The position numbers and the translations under genes are program-made. The notes under the pieces were generated by a model. The model had not been told where the DNA came from and did not search any database. It was given only the letters and a program-made list of their open reading frames with translations. Below, piece by piece: positions 1 to 5,872 of a DNA stretch of 8,693 bases. Location: the NCBI GenBank assembly GCA_028872685.1, contig JAPKEI010000106.1, positions 1-8,693 on the forward strand, given 5' to 3'. The first letter of the stretch is position 1. Every line of letters starts with the position of its first letter. Origin of the DNA: Verrucomicrobiota bacterium. Its GTDB lineage: Bacteria; Verrucomicrobiota; Verrucomicrobiia; Limisphaerales; UBA1100.

Positions 1-1522
1 CCACGCGGCCCATGTCGAATCGTTCACCGGACGAAATGGCGAGCTCGCGGCGGATGACAAAGTCTTTGGTTTTTTCGTTGCCTTCAATTTGCACCAGATC
101 GAGATTGAACGGATTGCCTTCGAAGATTTTGAACACAAGGTTGATTTTGTCAGTACCGGTGACCGGTTTACGAATCACTCGCAGCACGCGGGCATTGATG
201 TGCGATTTGCGGCCGTATTGATTTTGGATAGCGCGCAAATCAGATTTTGGACCGCTGCGGAGCAGTTGTTCGGGTGCGTAAACTTCGCCTTCGCGCATGC
301 GGATGAGCGACATGAGGGTGAGCTTGGGAATCACCGGTTTGAAATCCGAATTGGCCTTGCCTTCGGGCCCGGCATCGAGCCGCGTGGTTTCGCCATCGCG
401 CGCATTTTGCCAGTAGTACTCGAAATCTACTGTGCCCACATGATACAAGCGGCCCTCGGTAATCTTGAACGTAAGGTCCACGTACGAGGCGTCATCGAGG
501 TAATCTTCCAGACCATCCTCTGCATCTTCCACTACATCTTCCTGATCATCCACTTGGTCTTCCAGCAAATCCAACCGATCTTCATCAGCGGCGCCCTCTT
601 TATCTTCTTCTTCAGCCAGGGATGACTCCAAAATTTCCAAATCCGCGCGCGCTTTGTTGAGGGTATTTACACGTTGCTGATACCCGTCGCTCGCCAGCAC
701 GGCGTCGGCGGCATGAACCACTTCCGCCTTGGCATCGAGATAGCCGCGATTGCGATAGAAGGTTTCGAGGCGCTCGATGTCCGCCTGCAATTCGAGCGGT
801 CGAATGCGACCGTCGTTGGTGAACCAACTGATGGGGTTATGCCAACGCCGCCGTTCACGAACTTTCACGAAGTCCATCAAGTCATCAGTATCAAAACCTT
901 CATTGCCCTCGAAGGTCATATTCTCGATTTGAAACTGCTCGCCTTCGGTGATCAGGTATTCCACTTCGCCGGTCAACTTGCCATCATCCTCGCTGGTTAC
1001 GCTGACTCGGTAGTAGCCTTTATCCTCATAATGTTCGCGCAAGGCTTTGGCATCGGCTTGCCTTTGGGAGTCGCTGTAGCGGATGCCCCGGCGGAGTGTG
1101 AGTTTTTTCAGCAAATCTTTTTCTTTTATCTGTAATGACGCTGCGGTGAGGGTGGTGCCATCGGGCCTGCGCAACAGCAAATTCACTGAGGTTACTTTGG
1201 GATATACCACAGTGATAAATTCAAGCGTGAGTTTTCCATCTTCCTGCGATACCTCCACGCGCACGTCATAAAACCGGCCGGTTTTCATCAGCGCATGCAC
1301 GTCGGGATTAGTCACGCCGGCACGAAATTGATCACCCGGACGGATGCGGATGTGATTACGCACGTAAGCCTCGGTGATATCCGGCTCGCCGCTGCCAAGG
1401 CTCTTAAGCGTGACCTTGACTGCGCCCACCTTGGGGGGAGCGGCAACCGGTTGGGCGTTCGCCATTCCCGGCGCGACCAGCAGCAGGGCCAGTGTGAGGA
1501 GTTTCAAAATATTAGTTTTCAT
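1..1522 (-). CDS. bamA: BamA-type outer-membrane assembly factor, N-terminal POTRA part (3' end outside window)
   Basis: In the BamA/Omp85 family this is the central outer-membrane protein that folds and inserts beta-barrel proteins, with periplasmic POTRA domains ahead of a C-terminal barrel. The window holds 507 codons from the ATG; the barrel lies beyond base 1. Residues 1-23 are a clear signal peptide (MKTNILK, a Leu/Ala core, ANA before the cut). Five POTRA-like repeats can be read at about 32-108, 109-194, 195-357, 358-469 and from 470 on. Marks are the ends ITEG, ITEG and IFEG, the repeated GxxF/Y starts, and VQIEGNEKTKDFVIRREL in the fifth, typical of the last POTRA of BamA. The third POTRA carries an acidic, probably coiled-coil insertion of about 77 residues (270-346). 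The start overlaps the end of dnaB by 11 bases, and the only upstream SD-like bases are a weak GAAG. TamA or another Omp85 member is possible, but five POTRAs favour BamA. Confidence 0.88.
   Translation of the reverse strand, partial: MKTNILKLLTLALLLVAPGMANAQPVAAPPKVGAVKVTLKSLGSGEPDITEAYVRNHIRIRPGDQFRAGVTNPDVHALMKTGRFYDVRVEVSQEDGKLTLEFITVVYPKVTSVNLLLRRPDGTTLTAASLQIKEKDLLKKLTLRRGIRYSDSQRQADAKALREHYEDKGYYRVSVTSEDDGKLTGEVEYLITEGEQFQIENMTFEGNEGFDTDDLMDFVKVRERRRWHNPISWFTNDGRIRPLELQADIERLETFYRNRGYLDAKAEVVHAADAVLASDGYQQRVNTLNKARADLEILESSLAEEEDKEGAADEDRLDLLEDQVDDQEDVVEDAEDGLEDYLDDASYVDLTFKITEGRLYHVGTVDFEYYWQNARDGETTRLDAGPEGKANSDFKPVIPKLTLMSLIRMREGEVYAPEQLLRSGPKSDLRAIQNQYGRKSHINARVLRVIRKPVTGTDKINLVFKIFEGNPFNLDLVQIEGNEKTKDFVIRRELAISSGERFDMGRV
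503..586 (-). repeat. Degenerate 21-bp repeat encoding acidic heptads in the BamA insertion
   Basis: Four consecutive 21-base units encode residues 313-340 as DEDRLDL, LEDQVDD, QEDVVED and AEDGLED, i.e. a heptad pattern x-E-D-x-hydrophobic-acid-x. By hand, the second and third units share 16 of 21 bases and the third and fourth 14 of 21, so the periodicity is visible in DNA as well as protein. It looks like an old, diverged tandem duplication within the POTRA 3 insertion. Alternatively, selection on an amphipathic acidic helix could have produced the pattern without duplication. Confidence 0.6.
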
Positions 1523-3044
1523 GCGGCACATCTTCATCGCTTATTCGGGCGGCGGGCTCAAACCGCGTGTAGGCTTTGAGGAACGTGAGCGGGATGTCGC
1601 CGGTGGGCCCGTTGCGTTGCTTGGCAATCAACAAGTTGACCGGCAATCCTTCGCTCTCGTCCGCACCTTCGGCGTCCTCGTCCTGCGCGACTTTGTAAAG
1701 CAGGCCCACCAAGTCGGCGTCCTGCTCAATCGCGCCGGATTCGCGGAGATCCGACAAGCGTGGCTTGCGGTTCTTCTCCCGCTCCATTTCGCGGTTTAAC
1801 TGGCAAAGCACAATCACCGGCACCTTCAATTCCTTGGCCAAGGCCTTGATGCCGCTGGAGATTTCTGAAACCTCCTGCTGCCGATTGTCCATCGCCCGCC
1901 GCGAAGTAGAATGAAGCAGCTGGAGATAGTCAATGACAATGAGTTTAATGCCATACTGCGTGTGCATTCGGCGGGCCTTGGCTCGGAGTTGCAGAATGGA
2001 GAGACCGGGGGTGTCGTCGATATAAAGGGGGGCCTTGTGGAGCTTACCGGCGGCGGCGTTGATGCGCGGGAAGTCGTGGTCGCCCATAACTCCGTCGCGC
2101 AGTTTGCTGAAGTTGAGGCGGGCATTGGAGAAAATCATGCGGGTAACCAGTGCCTCGGCGGTCATTTCCAGGCTGAACACGCCCACGGGAATGTTGCCTC
2201 CCAGCGTCACGTTTTCCACGATGTTCATCGCCAAACTGGTTTTGCCCATCGAGGGCCGCGCGGCGATGACAATCATTTCACCCGCGTGCATTCCATCAGT
2301 CATCTGGTCGAGCACCGAGTAGCCGCTGGCAACACCCGAAATCTGGCCCTTGCGTTTGTGGTATTCCTCAATGCGATCGATGGCGGCGTGCACGAGTTTT
2401 TTCATATCCGTGCTGATGTCGCCGGCGCGTTCGTCGTTGATGCTGTGGATGCGCGTTTCCACCTCGTCGAGCAGGCGATTCACTTCGCCCTCGTGCTCGT
2501 ACGCTTGGGTAACAATCTCGGTGCAGGTGCGCACGGTTTTGCGCAGTAGATATTTATCCCAAACAATGTTGAAATAATATTCAAGGTTGGCCGCCGAAGG
2601 CACGCTGTCCATCAATGTGTTGATATAAGCCACACCGCCCACGGCCTCGAGCTGTTTGCGATCGGCGAGGAATTGCTTCACGGTGATAATGTCCACCGCT
2701 TGCCCCGCCTCCACGATATCGATCATCGCCTCGAAGAGCAGTTGATGTTTCAGCTCATAAAAAAACGTGTCGCCCGGCGGACGGCGTTTGCCGCGCTGAC
2801 CTTTATCGGAAGGGGCATCGCTGAGCTGGCGCGGTTCACGAATGCGTTCGAGGCAGAAATCCAATCCAGATGCGGCATCGAGCATCAGGCAACCGAGGAT
2901 GCCCTGCTCCGCCTCGATAGAATGCGGCGGCGTACGGCCCGCGGGCGCGGTGGCGGCCTCGGGAGAACTAGGCGCGCGGCGCGGAGCGTTCACCAAATCC
3001 TCCATCGGCGGTTCCGGAATAGGCCCCTCGGGTGTGTCAATCAT
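1512..3044 (-). CDS. dnaB: Replicative DNA helicase DnaB
   Basis: DnaB is the hexameric ATP-driven helicase that unwinds DNA ahead of the replication fork and binds primase. From the ATG at 3044 the protein has 510 residues; E. coli DnaB has about 470. The N-terminal domain begins at PHSIEAEQGILG (40-51). The RecA-like domain shows Walker A ARPSMGKTS (262-270), the SLEM motif with the catalytic Glu (291-294), Walker B LIVIDYLQLL (368-377), the QLNREMEREKNRKPRLSDLR block (415-434) and the KQRNG arginine-finger motif (475-479). There is no intein at the usual Walker A or KQRNG sites. A basic insertion of roughly 16 residues (about 72-90) interrupts the N-terminal domain. The frame stays open to 3167, but that would start inside the preceding terminator, and residues upstream of 3044 look non-coding, so I chose 3044. 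ATG at 3005 is a less likely alternative. No Shine-Dalgarno is visible at either. Confidence 0.96.
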   Translation of the reverse strand: MIDTPEGPIPEPPMEDLVNAPRRAPSSPEAATAPAGRTPPHSIEAEQGILGCLMLDAASGLDFCLERIREPRQLSDAPSDKGQRGKRRPPGDTFFYELKHQLLFEAMIDIVEAGQAVDIITVKQFLADRKQLEAVGGVAYINTLMDSVPSAANLEYYFNIVWDKYLLRKTVRTCTEIVTQAYEHEGEVNRLLDEVETRIHSINDERAGDISTDMKKLVHAAIDRIEEYHKRKGQISGVASGYSVLDQMTDGMHAGEMIVIAARPSMGKTSLAMNIVENVTLGGNIPVGVFSLEMTAEALVTRMIFSNARLNFSKLRDGVMGDHDFPRINAAAGKLHKAPLYIDDTPGLSILQLRAKARRMHTQYGIKLIVIDYLQLLHSTSRRAMDNRQQEVSEISSGIKALAKELKVPVIVLCQLNREMEREKNRKPRLSDLRESGAIEQDADLVGLLYKVAQDEDAEGADESEGLPVNLLIAKQRNGPTGDIPLTFLKAYTRFEPAARISDEDVPHEN

Positions 3045-3132
3045 GCGCGGCAAGGAAACACGAAGGTGCGACCCGATGGCAACGCGAAGTTGCTGGCTTT
3101 GCACCCCCGCTTGTTCACAGCGGGCGGGGTAT
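3045..3132 (-). other. dnaB leader between the rplI terminator and dnaB, with two small hairpins
   Basis: This stretch separates the intrinsic terminator from the chosen dnaB start. On the transcribed strand it can fold CCCGCT/AGCGGG with a 7-base loop (bases 3106-3124) and GCAAC/GTTGC with a 5-base loop (3079-3093). Neither is followed by a T-tract, so they are not terminators. I see no convincing -35/-10 pair, although dnaB would need either its own promoter here or readthrough. The hairpins could equally be chance in GC-rich DNA. Confidence 0.35.
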
Positions 3133-3164
3133 AAAAAAGCCGCCCCGTTTTGGTGCGGGACGGC
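3133..3164 (-). terminator. Rho-independent terminator after rplI
   Basis: On the minus strand GCCGTCCCG pairs with CGGGGCGGC as a 9-bp stem containing a single G-T wobble, closes an 8-base loop CACCAAAA, and is followed directly by six T. It lies 17 bases beyond the rplI stop codon. It marks the end of the prs-to-rplI cluster and argues against translation of dnaB from the upstream extension of its frame. Confidence 0.9.
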
Positions 3165-3181
3165 CATGGAAAAATATCTGA

Positions 3182-3727
3182 TTATTCGGTGGCTTTTTCC
3201 GCCGCCGCTTTTTTGGCGGCTTCTTCGTCAGCCACGGATTGCGGAGTGGGCCGCGGGTTTTCGCTTTCCACGAAGACCTTCAGTTCGCCTTCCAAATCGG
3301 TGTGCAGCTTGAGCTTCACATCAAACTCACCCAGCTCACGCAGGGGTTTGACGAGTGCCACTTTTTTACGATCCAGATCGAGGTCAAATTGGTTGTGCAA
3401 TTCATCGCAAATGGTGCCGGCCGTGACGGAACCGAACATTTTTCCGGCTTCGCCGGTCTTCACCTTGATGTGCAGGCGCAGGCTCTTGAGGCTATCGCGG
3501 AGTTCCTCCATGTGCAGGCGCTCGGTAGCCTCGCGCTCGGCACGGCGGGATTGCAACGATTCGATGTAGCGCTGATTACCCGCGGAAGCGGGAATGGCTT
3601 TGCCTTGGGGAAAAAGGAAATTGCGCGCGAAGCCGGGCTTCACCTTCACGGTATCGCCTTCAGCGGCACGGAGGTCCCTCATGTTTTCGGTGAGGATGAC
3701 TTCGGTTTCTTTTTTGGATATAAGCAT
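3182..3727 (-). CDS. rplI: 50S ribosomal protein L9
   Basis: L9 binds 23S rRNA near the base of the L1 stalk, and its N- and C-terminal globular domains are joined by a long helix. The 181-residue product has the N-terminal signature EGDTVKVKPGFARNFLFPQGKAI (23-45), the connecting charged helix (about 52-84) and the C-terminal domain from IKVKTGEAGKMFGSVT (87-102) to VFVESE (151-156). Compared with the usual length of about 150 it has seven extra residues at the N-terminus (MLISKKE before TEVILTEN) and an Ala/Lys/Glu-rich tail after 157. The ATG is 13 bases past the ssb stop and is preceded by TTTAACCCATT, with no Shine-Dalgarno. It is the last gene before the terminator at 3133-3164. Confidence 0.97.
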   Translation of the reverse strand: MLISKKETEVILTENMRDLRAAEGDTVKVKPGFARNFLFPQGKAIPASAGNQRYIESLQSRRAEREATERLHMEELRDSLKSLRLHIKVKTGEAGKMFGSVTAGTICDELHNQFDLDLDRKKVALVKPLRELGEFDVKLKLHTDLEGELKVFVESENPRPTPQSVADEEAAKKAAAEKATE

Positions 3728-3740
3728 AATGGGTTAAAAA

Positions 3741-4199
3741 TTAAAATGGCACGTCGTCATCTTCGGGAAGACTCGCCGCAGGCGCACTGGAATTTCCGGA
3801 AGCCGCCGGTGCGTTGCTTTGGGCTTGGTAGTTACCACCAGCATCGCCGCCGCCGCCGCCAGCACCACCAGAATCGAGAAATTGAAATCCTTCCAGCGTC
3901 ACACCGAGCTTGCTGCGTTTTTGTCCGGTTTGTTTGTCATCCCACTGATCGAGCTTCAAGCGGCCTTCGATCATCACGGGCCGACCTTTTTTCAAATACT
4001 GCCCAATGACTTCCGCTTGGCGGCCAAAGGCATCCACATCCACGAATGTAGTTTCCTCCTGCTTCTGGCCTTCTTTATTTGTCCACGTGCGGTTGATGGC
4101 CATACCGATCTTAGCGATAGCGGTGCCGCCGGAAGTATATTTCACCTCGGGATCGCGGGTGAGGTTGCCCATTAGGATGACCTTGTTGTAATTCGGCAT
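3741..4199 (-). CDS. ssb: Single-stranded DNA-binding protein SSB
   Basis: SSB coats single-stranded DNA during replication and repair and recruits partners through its C-terminal tip. The 152-residue product has an OB-fold at about 1-110 (NKVILMGNLTRDPEVKYT, then RPVMIEGRLKLDQW). By alignment from memory, the DNA-stacking aromatics of E. coli SSB (W40, W54, F60, W88) correspond to W39, F52, F58 and W86. A flexible linker follows (111-143), rich in Gly, Ala, Ser and Asn and including a run of five Gly. The tip is EDDDVPF, close to the canonical DDDIPF. The gene lies between rpsF (24-base gap) and rplI (13-base gap), where many bacteria keep ssb but also rpsR. The ATG is preceded by the pyrimidine-rich CTCCTCCCGCT, which cannot act as a Shine-Dalgarno. 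Confidence 0.97.
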   Translation of the reverse strand: MPNYNKVILMGNLTRDPEVKYTSGGTAIAKIGMAINRTWTNKEGQKQEETTFVDVDAFGRQAEVIGQYLKKGRPVMIEGRLKLDQWDDKQTGQKRSKLGVTLEGFQFLDSGGAGGGGGDAGGNYQAQSNAPAASGNSSAPAASLPEDDDVPF

Positions 4200-4223
4200 A
4201 GCGGGAGGAGTTCGGGGTTGGGG

Positions 4224-4538
4224 TTAACTGGCAGCCAGCTCGAGTGGGGTGCCGGTGGAGTGAGTGATTTGGGCGCGGAAAAATTCCGGACGTTTGTCCA
4301 GCTCCTTGCGCAGTCCTTCGAGTGCGCCGCCATCCAATTCGAACTGGAGGTTCACGTAGAAGCCGCCTTTATGACGTTTGTTGGCAATGCGGACAAAGCC
4401 GCGGCGGCCAATTTTTTGTTCGTTGGTCACCTTCCCGCCGGCTTCGCTGATGAGGCCGTTGAGCTTGGTGATGTGCTCGTCCACACTGTCGGACTGGCCG
4501 GTAGTGTCGATGATGAATAATCCGTCGTAGCGTTTCAC
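4224..4538 (-). CDS. rpsF: 30S ribosomal protein S6
   Basis: S6 sits on the platform of the small subunit and binds with S18 to the central domain of 16S rRNA. The 104-residue product matches the family in length and sequence: KRYDGLFIIDTT (2-13), a helix with ITKLNGLISEAGGKV, then IGRRGFVRIANKRHKGGFYVNLQF, the beta-strand core. Initiation is at GTG (4538-4536). The four bases GTGA are shared with the TGA stop of pth, so translation is probably coupled; the purine-rich pth end (GAAACAGAAAC) is the only ribosome-binding candidate. Because there is no leader, the S6:S18-binding regulatory RNA known upstream of rpsF in other bacteria cannot be present here. Confidence 0.96.
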   Translation of the reverse strand: MKRYDGLFIIDTTGQSDSVDEHITKLNGLISEAGGKVTNEQKIGRRGFVRIANKRHKGGFYVNLQFELDGGALEGLRKELDKRPEFFRAQITHSTGTPLELAAS

Positions 4539-5170
4539 GTTTCTGTTTCTTCTTTCTCGTCTGGTTCGTCTGTGTCGGGAGGAAAAACCTTCCCATTAAA
4601 TTCATTCATCGCCCGTTCCGGCCCGTGGCTCAGCCAACTGTTCACCTGCGCTGCCACTTTTTCCAGCACCAATTTCAGTGCTTCCGCTTCATTTTCACCA
4701 AATTTTCCCAACACGTGGGTGGCCAATTCCTGGCGGTCATCATCCGGTCGTCCCACTCCAATGCGCAGGCGCGGATACTCCGGCGTGGCCAAGTGCTGCT
4801 CAATCGATCGCAGCCCGTTATGACCTCCGGCGCTGCCGCCTTTTCGCAGCCGGATTTCTCCAAACTCAATGTTGGCATCGTCCACAATCGCCAGCACGCG
4901 GATGGCTTCGTCGATTTTATAAAAATCGCAAATCGAGCTCACCGCTTCGCCGCTGAGATTCATAAACGTCAGCGGCTCGCACAGCAGCACTGTGTGCCCA
5001 GATACTTCCGCCCGGGCAAGCCGCGCGGAAAACTTCTTCTTTTCGTCGATCCATCTGGCACCCCATTGGGCGGCCAAATGTTCCACCGCTTGGAACCCAG
5101 CGTTGTGGCGCGTGTGTTCGTACTTCGCGCCCGGATTGCCGAGCCCCACGATGAGATGTGCAGCCTCCAT
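4535..5170 (-). CDS. pth: Peptidyl-tRNA hydrolase
   Basis: Pth cleaves the ester bond of peptidyl-tRNA dropped from stalled ribosomes, recycling tRNA in the cytoplasm. The 211-residue product shows the family motifs LIVGLGNPG (6-14), TRHNAGF (20-26), TFMNLSGEAV (68-77), VDDANIEFG (96-104) and GGSAGGHNGL (111-120). Aligned with E. coli, N12, H22, N71, D98 and N118 match the catalytic and substrate-binding N10, H20, N68, D93 and N114. It ends in an acidic tail (197-211, with DTDEPDEKEETET) absent from E. coli Pth. It starts 21 bases after rplY and ends in a 4-base overlap with rpsF. No Shine-Dalgarno precedes the ATG. Next to a ribosomal-protein block its role in translation is as expected. Confidence 0.97.
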   Translation of the reverse strand: MEAAHLIVGLGNPGAKYEHTRHNAGFQAVEHLAAQWGARWIDEKKKFSARLARAEVSGHTVLLCEPLTFMNLSGEAVSSICDFYKIDEAIRVLAIVDDANIEFGEIRLRKGGSAGGHNGLRSIEQHLATPEYPRLRIGVGRPDDDRQELATHVLGKFGENEAEALKLVLEKVAAQVNSWLSHGPERAMNEFNGKVFPPDTDEPDEKEETET

Positions 5171-5191
5171 CGGCGCACCGCTCGCGGCGGG

Positions 5192-5857
5192 TTACTTTTT
5201 GTCGCCCCCGCCTTCCTCGGGCTTGGCATCGCCTTCGGCACCTTCGCCCTCGGCGCCTTCTTCGCCTTCTTCGCCTTCGGCAGGAGTTTCCTCCACCTCA
5301 ACGCGCGGACGGGATACAGAGAAGACCGGGTTACTGGCATTATCCAAAATTTCTACACCTGCGGGCCTGACAATGTCGCTGACATGCAGGGTGCTGCCGA
5401 TTTCCAGCTCGCTAATATCAACCTCGATCATTTCCGGCAACTCGGCCGGGGTGCCACTCACGTGAACCTGACGCATCACGTGTTCGAGGTTACCGCCGCC
5501 GACTTTCACGCCCACCGCTTCGCCTACCGTAACCACGGGCACAGTGACCTGCACTTGCTGGTCCTTGCGCACTTCGCGGAAATCCACGTGCAACGGCTGG
5601 CGGCTCAGCGGGTGATGCTGCACTTCCTGAATCAATGCCAAACGGCTGTTGCCGTCGAGGTTGAGGTCCACCAAAACCGCCGTGGCGGAGGTGGATTCCA
5701 TCATCCGCTGGAAACTTTTCTTGTCCACTTCCAGTTGCTCGGCACCTTCGCCGCTGCCGTATATTACAGCGGGCATACTGCCGGTGTGCCGGAGGGCTCT
5801 GACTTGGTTGCGTTTTTTTGCGGTGCGCGCGTTGGCGGCTAGTTCAATTGCTTTCAT
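5192..5857 (-). CDS. rplY: 50S ribosomal protein L25 of the long (TL5/Ctc) type
   Basis: L25/TL5/Ctc binds 5S rRNA in the large subunit. The 221-residue product is the two-domain form: the 5S rRNA-binding domain at about 1-93 (RTAKKRNQVRALRHTGSMPAVIYGSG at 11-36, HHPLSRQPLHVDF at 81-93) and the TL5 C-terminal beta domain at about 99-185 (VPVVTVGEAVGVKVGGGNL, then VDISELEIGSTLHVSDI). A low-complexity acidic tail follows (186-221), mostly Glu, Gly and Ala. It starts 8 bases after the prs stop, the usual prs-rplY pairing in bacteria, and has the best Shine-Dalgarno candidates in the window. The gene symbol ctc is also used for this form. Confidence 0.96.
   Translation of the reverse strand: MKAIELAANARTAKKRNQVRALRHTGSMPAVIYGSGEGAEQLEVDKKSFQRMMESTSATAVLVDLNLDGNSRLALIQEVQHHPLSRQPLHVDFREVRKDQQVQVTVPVVTVGEAVGVKVGGGNLEHVMRQVHVSGTPAELPEMIEVDISELEIGSTLHVSDIVRPAGVEILDNASNPVFSVSRPRVEVEETPAEGEEGEEGAEGEGAEGDAKPEEGGGDKK
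5228..5278 (-). repeat. Low-complexity repeat coding the acidic tail of L25
   Basis: Repeated GAAGGC and GAAGAAGGC units encode residues 194-210, a run built from Glu-Gly and Glu-Glu-Gly with Ala inserts. Such tracts are slippage-prone, so tail length may differ between related strains. Acidic tails are common in long-form L25 proteins, so this is not evidence for a separate function. Confidence 0.6.
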
Positions 5858-5859
5858 CG

Positions 5860-5872
5860 TCCTATTTATCCT
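5860..5872 (-). promoter_or_regulatory. Ribosome binding site candidates for rplY
   Basis: Two AGGA motifs precede the rplY ATG, one ending 11 bases before it (5872-5869, inside the last prs codons) and one only 2 bases before it (5863-5860). The first is a plausible, slightly distant Shine-Dalgarno. It stands out because almost no other gene in the window has one. Confidence 0.45.

Noticed and set aside
89..625. Plus-strand frame of 178 codons opposite the bamA insertion
   Set aside because: It is the complement of the acidic Glu/Asp repeat, which reads as Phe/Ile-rich text and mimics a membrane protein. The minus-strand reading has a signal peptide and POTRA motifs.
1512..3044. Intein in DnaB
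   Set aside because: Walker A, Walker B and KQRNG motifs are continuous and there is no block with intein splice motifs.
3045..3167. N-terminal extension of dnaB by 41 residues
   Set aside because: It would be translated from within the intrinsic terminator and shows no DnaB-like sequence; the internal ATG at 3044 fits better.
4200..4223. S6:S18-binding regulatory RNA or another riboswitch in the ribosomal block
   Set aside because: Gaps of 24 bases or less, and an overlap before rpsF, leave no room for such a structure.
4625..5842. Long open frame of 405 codons on the plus strand, opposite pth and rplY
   Set aside because: It runs exactly antisense to two well-identified genes, has no recognisable motif, and open antisense frames are expected from the codon bias of GC-rich genes.
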